From Parabacteroides sp. (GTDB lineage Bacteria > Bacteroidota > Bacteroidia > Bacteroidales > Tannerellaceae), in assembly GCA_019417325.1 (NCBI GenBank), contig DXVO01000001.1, forward strand, positions 62,001 to 126,000: a DNA stretch of 64,000 bases, read 5' to 3'. Every line of letters starts with the position of its first letter. Position 1 is the first letter of the stretch. Shown here piece after piece: positions 27,821 through 36,686 of this stretch. A program made the translations under genes and the position numbers. The notes under the pieces were generated by a model. It did no database searches. It saw only the letters and a list, made by a program, of their open reading frames with translations, and was not told the DNA's origin.

Positions 27821-29632
27821 TTACTTATTCATTTCATCGATTACAGCTTGGTTGGCTTTTCTTACCGCATCTTCATTAATCTTGATAACTTTACGGTCGT
27901 AAGTCATCAAACCGTTCACTTCACCTTCCACGTCTGTAGTCTGTGTATAAACAGCAGCGGCAAAGCCACGGTTTACCAACTCTTTCAAGTGGTTTGCGAA
28001 CTTCACATACTCAGCAGTCACTTCATTGCTGTTCTTGAACTGGACATAGCCCCAGTTACGTTTGTTCCACCACAAGTGGTTTTCCAGAGGCAGACCGATA
28101 CCGCCGTATTCGCCTAATACAGTTACACGTTGCGGGTCGAATAGGAACATGTCGGGACCCGGATAGTTATGTAAGTCGAGGATATCGCCGCAAGCACGGT
28201 GGTTGCCACCACTTGCCGGATTTACCAGACGGGACGGATCATATTGTTTTGTCCATGCCACCACTTTTTCCGTATCGAACTGTCCCCATGCTTCGTTGAA
28301 AGGAACCCAAGTTACTACAGAAGGATTGGACATACAGAAATCCATGATTTCTTTCCACTCCTGATAGTAGTTATCGATAGATTCCTGTGAACGTGCTTTG
28401 TCAGTACCGCCGCCATATACATGAGGCTGCCAGCTATTGCCCATATCGCCGCTCGGCATATCCTGCCAAACCAGCATACCTTCTTTATCGCAATGATAGT
28501 ACCAACGTGCGGGTTCCACTTTCACGTGTTTACGAATCATATTGAAGCCCCAGTCTTTTGTCTTGATGATATCATACAATAAAGCCTCGTCGGTCGGAGC
28601 TGTATACAGACCATCAGGCCACCAGCCCTGGTCGAGCGGACCGAACTGGAACAGCGGTTTGTTGTTCAAGCACATACGCATGATACCATGTGCATCGCGT
28701 TCAGCAGAAATCTTACGGAATGCAGTATATGATTTAACTTCATCCAATACTTTGCCGTCTTTAGATAAAGTAACCTTCATATCATACAAGTACGGATTTT
28801 TTGTATCCCACAAAGTCGGGTTATTTACGCCCAGACGCATTTCCTGTCCCTGGATACCTTTGGCAGAGGCAACCACATTGCCTTTATCCAACAGTTTCAC
28901 TTCTACGATAGCAGCCGGACAAGCTTCGGCAGTACCGACAGTTACAGCCAAAGTGCTATTGTCGATATTCGGAATCGCTTTGATGGATGTGACATGGTTT
29001 TTAGCAACCGGTTCCAACCATACAGTCTGCCAGATACCTGTTACCGGAGTGTACCAGATACCTTCCGGACGTGAAGTTTGTTTTCCGCGAGGTTGATATC
29101 CCTTGTCACTCGGGTCCCAAACACGAACCACCAGTTTCTGGTCTTTTGAACCTTTCAGGTACGGAGTGATATTGAAAGAGAACGGAGTAAAACCGCCTTT
29201 ATGGGAACCGATCAGTACATCATTGATAAATACATCCGCTTTCCAGTCTACGGCACCAAAGTTTATCATTACGTCCTTGTTCTTCCAGGATGAAGGAACA
29301 GAGAATGAACGCTGATACCACAGTTCATTGTTTTCGCCTACTTCTTTCTGGACACCGGACAAAGAAGATTCTACTGCAAAGGGAACCAGGATATTTCCAT
29401 CATAAGAAGCTGGGATAGCAGCACCTTTCGGTTTAATGGCATATTCCCATTCACCATTCAGGTTTACCCAGTCAGCACGTTCCATCAAAGGACGCGGGTA
29501 TTCCGGCAATACGGACTTGGGATCCACTTTCGTAGCCCAATCGGTCTTAATCTTATCGCCGACAGGTTTCCACTGTGCCTGAGCAGATAGCGTCAGAGCA
29601 AGCGCACAACATGCTAATACGATTTTTTTCAT
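27821..29632 (-). CDS. GH2 family glycoside hydrolase (beta-galactosidase/beta-glucuronidase-like)
   Basis: A 603-residue exported enzyme (signal peptide ending AQAQ) of the short GH2 type. The N-terminal sugar-binding jelly roll (WVNLNGEWEYAI, WYQRSFSVP, DVFINDVLIGSHKGGF), the immunoglobulin-like domain and the TIM barrel are all present. Glu447 in VPFNEAWG is the expected acid/base and Glu508 in LGEYGGI the nucleophile. The exact sugar specificity (galactose, glucuronate, mannose or arabinose) cannot be read. It is the last gene of the long minus-strand run, 106 bases after the GH43 gene; an AAAACATATATGTTTT palindrome lies in that gap. Confidence 0.9.
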   Translation of the reverse strand: MKKIVLACCALALTLSAQAQWKPVGDKIKTDWATKVDPKSVLPEYPRPLMERADWVNLNGEWEYAIKPKGAAIPASYDGNILVPFAVESSLSGVQKEVGENNELWYQRSFSVPSSWKNKDVMINFGAVDWKADVFINDVLIGSHKGGFTPFSFNITPYLKGSKDQKLVVRVWDPSDKGYQPRGKQTSRPEGIWYTPVTGIWQTVWLEPVAKNHVTSIKAIPNIDNSTLAVTVGTAEACPAAIVEVKLLDKGNVVASAKGIQGQEMRLGVNNPTLWDTKNPYLYDMKVTLSKDGKVLDEVKSYTAFRKISAERDAHGIMRMCLNNKPLFQFGPLDQGWWPDGLYTAPTDEALLYDIIKTKDWGFNMIRKHVKVEPARWYYHCDKEGMLVWQDMPSGDMGNSWQPHVYGGGTDKARSQESIDNYYQEWKEIMDFCMSNPSVVTWVPFNEAWGQFDTEKVVAWTKQYDPSRLVNPASGGNHRACGDILDLHNYPGPDMFLFDPQRVTVLGEYGGIGLPLENHLWWNKRNWGYVQFKNSNEVTAEYVKFANHLKELVNRGFAAAVYTQTTDVEGEVNGLMTYDRKVIKINEDAVRKANQAVIDEMNK

Positions 29633-29717
29633 GTTACATTACTTTTAAGTTTACAATATTTAAATAGATAAAAGAATCAACCAGTTGCCGTACCGTACGG
29701 CATATATCTTTTATTTT

Positions 29718-29733
29718 TAAAACATATATGTTT
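29718..29733. promoter_or_regulatory. Palindrome AAAACATATATGTTTT upstream of the GH2 gene
   Basis: A 16-base perfect palindrome about 85 bases before the GH2 start codon, sharing the CATATATGTTT core with the tandem repeats at 10636-10672. It may be a regulator site. Confidence 0.35.
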
Positions 29734-29738
29734 TGAAA

Positions 29739-30743
29739 TCAAAAGACCGGTGTTTCCGCCTCCAGTGAAGGACTCGAACCTTTTACTTCCGGCCATCCGT
29801 TTTTCCAATGGATTTGGTCGAGCATCAGGACACGTCCGGTAGGATTAGCTGCACTTACAGCATGATAAAGCATCCAGTCGTTTCCTTTTTTGTCTTTTAC
29901 AATTTCCGAATTATGTCCGGTTCCAACAAAAGCATCGTTCTTACGGATTAATATCTCATGATGATTTTCAAGCATCGGACGTCCCTGTTTGTCCACATAC
30001 GGGCCAAACAAATTTTCAGAACGACCGACTACTGTGGTATAGGTACTTTTCAAACCTTCGCAACAGGAACCGATTGATGCGAACAGGTAATAGTATTTAC
30101 CCTTTTTATGGATATATGTTCCTTCATAAGCCTTGCCTGCTACTTGTTTTTTCTCTGCTCCCTCTTTAACGGAAAGGCCATCATCCGCCAATTCAATACC
30201 ATAGATACCGCTAAAACTCCCCCAAAAGAAATATTTCTTGCCTTTATCTTCCACATAGCATTGATCGATAGAGTTCTGCACGCCGATGGAATTGCTCCGG
30301 AACATCATCCCACGGTCGGTAAAAGGTCCCTCCGGTTTATCGGAGGTAGCAACACCGATACCGCAAGTCCATTCGCCACCCCATACGGACATGGAATAAT
30401 AGAGCACATATTGACCGTTGATATAATTAATATCGGGCGCCCATAATCCACCTTTCGGTTCAAAGGTCGGGCGGGTTTCATTTGTAAAAGCTGTACCCAC
30501 TTCTTCCCAATCCACTAAATTTTTGGAACGATGGATAGGGAGGTTGCGTATATCTTCCGTTGCATACAGATAGAAGTAGCCGTCTTTTGCTTTGATGACG
30601 GAAGGATCGGGCAGGCTATAATCCACCACCGGATTCTTGTAAGTCTTTTTTGCTGCACATTCCTCCGGGCTGCTTTCCGGAAAAATTGCATGGCAAGCTA
30701 CAGAGGTAGCCGATAAAAATAAGGTTATCAACAGGTTTTTCAT
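29739..30743 (-). CDS. GH43 family glycoside hydrolase (arabinanase/arabinofuranosidase/xylosidase-like)
   Basis: A 334-residue exported single-domain five-bladed propeller enzyme. Signal peptide about 1-19. Catalytic triad: general base Asp46 in SLPDPSVI, pKa-modulating Asp160 in NSIDQCYV, and general acid Glu207 in YEGTYI. GLWAPDINYINGQYVLYYSM is the usual second-blade motif. Substrates of this family include alpha-arabinans, arabinoxylan side chains and galactans; the specificity is not readable. It lies 30 bases after the propeller gene, within the long operon. Confidence 0.9.
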   Translation of the reverse strand: MKNLLITLFLSATSVACHAIFPESSPEECAAKKTYKNPVVDYSLPDPSVIKAKDGYFYLYATEDIRNLPIHRSKNLVDWEEVGTAFTNETRPTFEPKGGLWAPDINYINGQYVLYYSMSVWGGEWTCGIGVATSDKPEGPFTDRGMMFRSNSIGVQNSIDQCYVEDKGKKYFFWGSFSGIYGIELADDGLSVKEGAEKKQVAGKAYEGTYIHKKGKYYYLFASIGSCCEGLKSTYTTVVGRSENLFGPYVDKQGRPMLENHHEILIRKNDAFVGTGHNSEIVKDKKGNDWMLYHAVSAANPTGRVLMLDQIHWKNGWPEVKGSSPSLEAETPVF

Positions 30744-30773
30744 ATTATTAATTGAATTGATTTACAAATTTCA

Positions 30774-31658
30774 TTAATGCCAGGACCTACCCTGAACTTC
30801 CATACTGAAAACCGAAGACATGGTCTGGAGCCCTTCATGGTTTTTCAGCGTGAAAAGTATATTTTTTTCTTTATCTACCAAAAACATATGGCTTCTTTTT
30901 TCAGGATTGACATGCCCCACCCAATTGGTGAAAAGCAAACGCCCATCCGGGAAATAGTGCATACCGCCAAGGAACTTCAACGGTTCGCCGGGGATATCTT
31001 TATTGGATAATTCCCAGACTGTATTTCCTTTTTTATCCAGTTCCACGATACGCGGATTCTGTGTTTTATCGGCAACGGCAACCAGGGTATGACCGTTCGG
31101 AAGGCGGATAACGGAATGGGGGCCTCCGGGAACTTTCACTTCCCAGACAACTTTGCCTTTGGGGGTGTATTCTTTCACTGTTTCGCCGCCATAGTGAGCA
31201 ACCAGATAATTACCGTTGTCTAACCTGCGGGCATTACGCATAAAAGCGAATGTTCCGTCGGCAACACCTTCGGGAAGGATGCAGACTTCTTTCACGACCT
31301 TTCCTTCGGGTGATATTTCCAACAGGCGTCCGGCATTACATTCCCCGACAAATGTATTTCCGTTTTTCAAACGCTGGCAGGCGAAAACAGGACTTTCGGA
31401 TGTATAGCAGAACAAGGTATCCCCGGTCTGCGGATTCACTTCCAGCACACCTTTGCCTGTTGTGAACAGTACATTTCCGCCCGGAAGCACCCAAAGGTCG
31501 TTCGACTCGGGTGCTTTATGTTGCCAGACGATTTGGTTATTCTTCATGATAAAGACTATCCCCTGCGAGTAATCCGCCCCGGCAAAAGAGGCATATTGCG
31601 CTTTGCCGGAAAGTACGGACAGCAAGCAGAAAAAAGCAAGGCTTATCAAACGTTTCAT
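30774..31658 (-). CDS. secreted beta-propeller protein (PQQ/NHL-like repeats)
   Basis: A 294-residue exported propeller from the start chosen at ATG 31656-31658 (MKRLISLAFFCLLSVLSG); an upstream in-frame ATG at 31688 would overlap the previous gene. Repeats: WQHKAPESNDLWVLPGGNVLF, LEVNPQTGDTLFCYTSESP, VVWEVKVPGGPHSVIRLPNG, IVELDKKGNTVWELSNKD. The DNLWVLPGGN/HSVIRLPNGHTLVA pattern resembles the arylsulfotransferase- and PQQ-type propellers that bind small ligands. No haem motif and no catalytic residues are evident. It follows the di-haem propeller gene with 13 bases between, so it is probably a partner of that protein. Confidence 0.75.
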   Translation of the reverse strand: MKRLISLAFFCLLSVLSGKAQYASFAGADYSQGIVFIMKNNQIVWQHKAPESNDLWVLPGGNVLFTTGKGVLEVNPQTGDTLFCYTSESPVFACQRLKNGNTFVGECNAGRLLEISPEGKVVKEVCILPEGVADGTFAFMRNARRLDNGNYLVAHYGGETVKEYTPKGKVVWEVKVPGGPHSVIRLPNGHTLVAVADKTQNPRIVELDKKGNTVWELSNKDIPGEPLKFLGGMHYFPDGRLLFTNWVGHVNPEKRSHMFLVDKEKNILFTLKNHEGLQTMSSVFSMEVQGRSWH

Positions 31659-31671
31659 GCTCATTTCAAGT

Positions 31672-33471
31672 TTAAAGTGACAATACATATTCAGCCAGGT
31701 CGTCCAGTTCGCTATCGGACAACTGTTCTTTCGGGCCGTGGATACGGAGCATCTCTTTCATGGTGTAGCTACGTCCGTCATACAAATAAGGAGCCGTACG
31801 CCATATCTCATTCAATGCCGGGACATCCATTTTCACGCCTTCATCGGGTCCGTCCGCCCAGTTCACGTTGTACTGTTTGCCATCCGTATAATACACACCG
31901 GAATGGCAGGAAGCACAATGCTGGTCGAATGCCGCTTTTCCCCGCTGTGCCGATTCGGACAACTTTCCGTCTACCAAATGCGGGCTGGGAAGTGGTGAAA
32001 GAGATTTCAGATACGCATCCATTGCCGATGCCACACTGTCGTCCCAATCGCCGAACAGAATATATTTGATACCGGAACGGACAGCGACCTCAGCATTCTT
32101 ACGAATGCCGCTTATCATACAAGGCGGTGTCTGGTGGGAAAGCACCAGTGTTTTTGTGTTCTTCGGATTCCCCATTCCATCGTTCAGCAAGTCCCAGTTC
32201 AATCCGTCCATGCGTGCATCGTTCGGATGGCAACTGGCACAACTCTGCCATTGCTGGAAACCGAGAGTCGCATCATGGAAATACATATCGCCTTTGCCTG
32301 TCTGCGTAGAATTGAGAGGTGTTCCGGCAGATACATCCGCCAGCTTATTGCCCTGTTCATCCAGCTTTACCAGATTGCCCGTATAATAGTTTGCCGTATA
32401 AACACCCTGCGGAGTAACACATAAGGCACGGGGTCCTTTACCGTTTGTCGGGTAAAACTCCCGGATGCCATATAAGAAACCGGCATCATCGGAGACATAT
32501 TCCCATCCCTTAGTGGACGGAGTCAGTTTCTCGCCCGCCTTTACACGTGCCAAACGGTCGTGCAATCGGTTCCTGTCGATACAAGCCAGTTCGTGGGTTC
32601 CTGCTATAGCCACCCAGATATAGCTATCGTCCGGAGACATAGCGATGTTCCAAGGATTGGCCGCTCCTTTCTGAGGGGTATCCAATAACACGGTATTTTC
32701 AATTTCCTTTGTATTCAGATTGATAATGGAAAGAGCGTTCGTACTCATCCATCCACGGTCCACCTGATTGGTAGGTAACTGATAACGCGCTAAAAGATGC
32801 ACGACATAAGCATAATTACGCCCATGGTCGGTAGCCATCGCTTTCACATCCGTGGAACCGTTCGGCAAAAGCAGACGTTTTACCACCGCTTTCCGGTTGA
32901 CATCGACAATATCCAACCGGCAAGCGACCGGATAATCAGTCGAAGACATTTCAGGCAGGTTGTTGGCTACCAGCAACAGGCTGTCGCCGGCAAATGAAAG
33001 CACATCCGCCGGCTCGCGCCCTATTGCAACCTTATGTAACACCTCTTTAGTTTCAGGATTCACTTCCCAGAGCTCGTTGTTGTACCGTTGCGTAATCCAC
33101 AAACTTTTTGTCTGTTTATTATACACAATGGCAGAAGGGGTATGCCCCAGCTTCGTCTGCGATACAACAGACAGGTTCTCCGGGTTTAGTTCGCACAGCA
33201 TGCCGTCGATACCGTCGCAAACCACCCACAGACGATGGTCCGGTGTTTGCGCCAGCGCATTCGCTGCTGCTGGAAGAATGGCTTTTACTGAAGTGGGAGC
33301 CAAGTCCTTATCCAGTTGCCGAAGTTCCTTTCCGTCCCGGTTGGCTACCAACAGCCATCCGCTATCGTCGCACCATATCCTGTCGGGGGAAAACAATTGC
33401 TTATTACCATTGCTACACCCTGCCAGGAGTATGCATATCATATAGGATATTAAAATCCGGTTCATTTTCAT
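31672..33471 (-). CDS. YVTN-type beta-propeller di-haem cytochrome c lipoprotein
   Basis: A 599-residue lipoprotein (signal with lipobox LLAGC). Residues about 40-330 form a YVTN/NHL-like propeller (HRLWVVCDGIDGMLCELNPE, PSAIVYNKQTKSLWITQRYN, WNIAMSPDDSYIWVAIAGT). The C-terminal third is a di-haem cytochrome c: CASCH at about residue 411 and CASCH at about 518, followed by the MauG-like stretch KMDVPALNEIWRTAPYLYDG and RIHGPKEQLSDSELDDLAEYV. Di-haem MauG/CcpA relatives are peroxidases or oxidases, but here the fusion points to an electron-accepting redox protein at the envelope. It is flanked by the HzsA-like gene and the second propeller gene with gaps of 6 and 13 bases. Confidence 0.85.
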   Translation of the reverse strand: MKMNRILISYMICILLAGCSNGNKQLFSPDRIWCDDSGWLLVANRDGKELRQLDKDLAPTSVKAILPAAANALAQTPDHRLWVVCDGIDGMLCELNPENLSVVSQTKLGHTPSAIVYNKQTKSLWITQRYNNELWEVNPETKEVLHKVAIGREPADVLSFAGDSLLLVANNLPEMSSTDYPVACRLDIVDVNRKAVVKRLLLPNGSTDVKAMATDHGRNYAYVVHLLARYQLPTNQVDRGWMSTNALSIINLNTKEIENTVLLDTPQKGAANPWNIAMSPDDSYIWVAIAGTHELACIDRNRLHDRLARVKAGEKLTPSTKGWEYVSDDAGFLYGIREFYPTNGKGPRALCVTPQGVYTANYYTGNLVKLDEQGNKLADVSAGTPLNSTQTGKGDMYFHDATLGFQQWQSCASCHPNDARMDGLNWDLLNDGMGNPKNTKTLVLSHQTPPCMISGIRKNAEVAVRSGIKYILFGDWDDSVASAMDAYLKSLSPLPSPHLVDGKLSESAQRGKAAFDQHCASCHSGVYYTDGKQYNVNWADGPDEGVKMDVPALNEIWRTAPYLYDGRSYTMKEMLRIHGPKEQLSDSELDDLAEYVLSL

Positions 33472-33477
33472 GCGTTG

Positions 33478-35964
33478 CTATTCTTTCTTTTTTAAGGATT
33501 GGAGATACTGGCGGATATTTTCTTTTTCAGCCGCTCTCGCTTCTTCCCGTTTCTTTTCGTAATAGGTATAATAATCGTGTTCTTCTTCCGTCCATGCGTT
33601 CGCTTCACGGTAATCGCCAATGAAAGGCACGCAGAGGTCGAGCCATAGAGCCACGGTAGCTATCTCGTCTTTTGTCAGCTTGCAACCGCCATGTCCCTGT
33701 TCCAGACGCTTAATCAAATTACTTGTATTCGAGCCTGCGAAATAAGGAGCCAATAAAGTCGGTTCGGAAAGGTTGCTAATCCAGTTTACTTCCGGATGAT
33801 GCGCATCCCCCTGCCAGGAATCGTTATCCCGTGTCATATGGCGGGCATGCGTCAGTTGAAGGTAAGAAGGGGAGAATTTACGTTTCGTCTGTTCGTCGAC
33901 GACCTGCAAATCCCCTTTCAGGTTCAACTTACTCTTCACCCCATCATGGCAAGCGATACAATGGGCATCCCATATCGGCTGAACTTCCTTTATATAGCTG
34001 AAATTACGGTCGCCGATACCTTCCGGCTCTATCTGCTGTATCTTTTTGTCCATAGCCATAGAAACGGGATGAGAAGCTACCGGAACCGTGTTTTTATGTT
34101 CATGGCAACCTACGCAACTCTGTGTTTCTCCCGGCTGGAGGGTCGACCAGCTACGCATTGTCTGCACCACCCGGTCGTTCTCATCCAATGCTTGGAAATA
34201 AAGCGGTGTTCGAGAAGGTACGCGGAAAAAAGCAGAGCCATCCGGCTGTACATCCACCGTTCCCAGTACACGTTTCACGTCCCAGGAGGCATTACCTACT
34301 CCCACCGGGCTGAAGGCATGGCCGCCCCCGCCTTTATCGAATCCGAATGCCGCACCGATACTTGCCACACGGAACACAGGTTCCACAATACGCAGTTTCT
34401 TAATGGTTCCTTCGGGAACTCCTTTCAAGCCGTTTCCTTCATACACATTCTGCATATAATAAACGCCTTCCTCCTTTGTATAATCCACGGTATTCACCCG
34501 TTTGAACGGACGTTTCCGCGGAGCCAGCAATTGCGGCTGGTTGCAGGAGATATCCGGGTCGGATACCAACAATTCGCGTTCACCGGAAGGAGTCATCCAG
34601 TAAATACCAAACATCATCGGATGTCCCACATAATAGCCCAACGGCGTATAGGATACGAGAAATTCATTTTCATTCAGCGGATAAGGATGCTGGAACTGGT
34701 CGGTAAACTGGCCATAGGTATCCACCTGAACCGCTTCCGGTTTGCTGACAGGTGCAACAAGCATAACACCTTCGTTCTCGTCGCGCCCCGCCTCGGGGTC
34801 GATGATACACAGTTTACCGTGCTGCGGGGTATGATGTCCCAAAATGGTAGCCATCACCTTACGGGTTCCCGGTATTTGTGCCGTATGCGTCAGGGTAGTC
34901 GGGAAGAAACTGTTTCCTCCGTAATACTCCGCCTGCCCGGTCCCATCGGGATTCATCTGTAGAAGCGGTTGCATAAAGACCTGTCCGCGGTCGTTGTATT
35001 CCCAGCGGGTATATACGACACGCCCGTCATCCAGAAGGGTCGGATTGGACGTATGCACCTGATCGAAACCGACCTGACGCATATAACGTCCTTCGCGGTC
35101 GCAGAGATACAGGTTGCTTACTTCTACCGTCCAGCAGTCTACGGAAGAGCCGCAGCGGGTTGAGTTGAATAATATATTATCATCCGGCAAATAGATGGCT
35201 TCGATATCGGCAAACCCAAGACCGGATGTCAGTTGTTTCACCTTACGTGAAGGGAACTCCATTTCATACAGGTGGAAATCATCTTCTTTTGCCGATTTCT
35301 TCCAGGAGAACACGACATGCTTCCCGTCGAAATGGACATCCGGGTCACGGAATACGCCTGCCGTATCTTCCAGCAGCGTGGTCTGTTTCGCCCAGATGCC
35401 GTCCATCTTTATCATAGCCAGTTCGCCGCCTGCATAATAATTGCATTCGGCGCGAGCATCCGACAAGCCTTCCGTATAGGCAAAGAAAGAAGGACGCAGG
35501 GTACGGAATTTTGTAAAGACAATCTCCGGATTGTTCTTCACAAAGGCGGACAGTCTGCCGGCACGACGTTGTTCGCAAGCCGAAAGATACGCTTCAAACG
35601 CTTTTGCTTCGCCTTCCTGCGTACCATCTACGGAGACAGATACATTTAGTCGCCGCAGACGGGCTTCCAACTGTTCTTTCAGGCTTCCGTCGAACCACTG
35701 TACCTCTTTCCCATCCTGCAACCACCAATCGTAGAAGACGGGGTAATCGCGGTAAAGGGCGACATGTGCTTCCCGAACCAATTGCTCCACGCTGTCGTCC
35801 GGCATCGTTGCCTTTGCTTTGGCAACCGCCTCGAAGCGTGTCTGCATTCCGGTTATAAAACCTTGTCTATCGGCAGGACGCATCTCTTTATACTGCTCCT
35901 TACTTCCACAGGAAACAAATAGCAGTATAAAGAAGCTGATTCCTATTTTATATAATCCATTCAT
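33478..35964 (-). CDS. HzsA-like multi-domain di-haem protein
   Basis: An 828-residue lipoprotein (lipobox LLFVSC). After a helical N-terminal region (QFEAVAKAKA, 40-170) comes a PD40-type propeller (FRDPDVHFDGKHVVFSWKK, FADIEAIYLPDDNILFNSTR, TSNPTLLDDGRVVYTRWEY), a middle domain around GFDKGGGGHAFSPVGVGN and VQPDGSAFFRVPS, then CVGCH at about residue 617 and CIACH at about 670, and a helical tail. This order and the middle-domain motif match proteins annotated as HzsA-related, after the alpha subunit of anammox hydrazine synthase. The family name says nothing about hydrazine chemistry in a gut anaerobe. It starts 6 bases after the deoC stop codon, so it is co-transcribed with a sugar pathway. 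Confidence 0.75.
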   Translation of the reverse strand: MNGLYKIGISFFILLFVSCGSKEQYKEMRPADRQGFITGMQTRFEAVAKAKATMPDDSVEQLVREAHVALYRDYPVFYDWWLQDGKEVQWFDGSLKEQLEARLRRLNVSVSVDGTQEGEAKAFEAYLSACEQRRAGRLSAFVKNNPEIVFTKFRTLRPSFFAYTEGLSDARAECNYYAGGELAMIKMDGIWAKQTTLLEDTAGVFRDPDVHFDGKHVVFSWKKSAKEDDFHLYEMEFPSRKVKQLTSGLGFADIEAIYLPDDNILFNSTRCGSSVDCWTVEVSNLYLCDREGRYMRQVGFDQVHTSNPTLLDDGRVVYTRWEYNDRGQVFMQPLLQMNPDGTGQAEYYGGNSFFPTTLTHTAQIPGTRKVMATILGHHTPQHGKLCIIDPEAGRDENEGVMLVAPVSKPEAVQVDTYGQFTDQFQHPYPLNENEFLVSYTPLGYYVGHPMMFGIYWMTPSGERELLVSDPDISCNQPQLLAPRKRPFKRVNTVDYTKEEGVYYMQNVYEGNGLKGVPEGTIKKLRIVEPVFRVASIGAAFGFDKGGGGHAFSPVGVGNASWDVKRVLGTVDVQPDGSAFFRVPSRTPLYFQALDENDRVVQTMRSWSTLQPGETQSCVGCHEHKNTVPVASHPVSMAMDKKIQQIEPEGIGDRNFSYIKEVQPIWDAHCIACHDGVKSKLNLKGDLQVVDEQTKRKFSPSYLQLTHARHMTRDNDSWQGDAHHPEVNWISNLSEPTLLAPYFAGSNTSNLIKRLEQGHGGCKLTKDEIATVALWLDLCVPFIGDYREANAWTEEEHDYYTYYEKKREEARAAEKENIRQYLQSLKKKE

Positions 35965-35970
35965 AAGGAA

Positions 35971-36672
35971 TTATCCTTTATTTTTTAATGCCTTATAGGC
36001 TTCGACAATGGCTATACCGCTGGATGTACCGATACGGGTTGCGCCGGCTTTAATCATGGCAAGCGCCGTATCCAGGTCGCGGATACCTCCGGCAGCTTTC
36101 ACTCCTATTTCCGGCCCGACTACACGGCGCATCAGTTCCACATCGTGAACGGTTGCACCTGCCGTACCGAATCCGGTCGAGGTCTTTACGAAATCCACTC
36201 CGGCTTCCTTAGCGATGAGGCAAACGGTTTCTTTTTCTTTATCCGTCAGGTAGCAGGTTTCAAGAATCACCTTACACATAACACCTGCCGGGCGGCAGAT
36301 GGATACCATATCTTCCAATTCCTGTTTTACGATATCGAGTTTGCCTTTCTGCAAAGCGCGGATGTTGATAACCGTATCTATCTCCGTAGCGCCTTTGGCT
36401 ATGGCATCGCGTGTTTCAAAGGCTTTGCACTCCACTGTAGTTTGTCCGAGCGGGAAACCGATTGCCGCACCGGTGCGCACTTCCGAGCCTTTCAGCAATT
36501 CCACGCAGGTGGTTACTTCCGCCGGATTGATTGCCACCATGGCAAAGCCGTATTCGCGGGCTTCCGCACACAGTTTTTCAATATTTTCTTCTGTCCCGTA
36601 AGGTTTCAGGAATGTATGGTCTATCATTCCAGCCAATGCTTCTACTGATAAGTTTGCTATTATTTCGTTCAT
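35971..36672 (-). CDS. deoC: deoxyribose-phosphate aldolase family protein (DeoC)
   Basis: A 233-residue cytoplasmic class I aldolase. DERA splits 2-deoxyribose 5-phosphate to acetaldehyde and glyceraldehyde 3-phosphate through a Lys Schiff base. Motifs: IDHTFLKPYGTEENIEKLC, AAIGFPLGQTT, EIDTVINI, the Schiff-base Lys in DFVKTSTGFGTAGAT, and the second Lys in GVKAAGGIR followed by AGATRIGTSSG. Length and motifs are canonical. Its place between a dehydrogenase and the HzsA-like gene suggests its real substrate may be a ketose or deoxy-ketose phosphate made by the kinase and dehydrogenase in the same operon. Confidence 0.9.
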   Translation of the reverse strand: MNEIIANLSVEALAGMIDHTFLKPYGTEENIEKLCAEAREYGFAMVAINPAEVTTCVELLKGSEVRTGAAIGFPLGQTTVECKAFETRDAIAKGATEIDTVINIRALQKGKLDIVKQELEDMVSICRPAGVMCKVILETCYLTDKEKETVCLIAKEAGVDFVKTSTGFGTAGATVHDVELMRRVVGPEIGVKAAGGIRDLDTALAMIKAGATRIGTSSGIAIVEAYKALKNKG

Positions 36673-36686
36673 AACGATTGTTCTAT

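Noticed and set aside
33796..34962. Open frame of 388 codons on the plus strand
   Set aside because: It is antisense to the HzsA-like gene; the translation is His/Arg/Ser-rich with no family motif, and the minus-strand gene has clear haem motifs. It is a codon-bias shadow.
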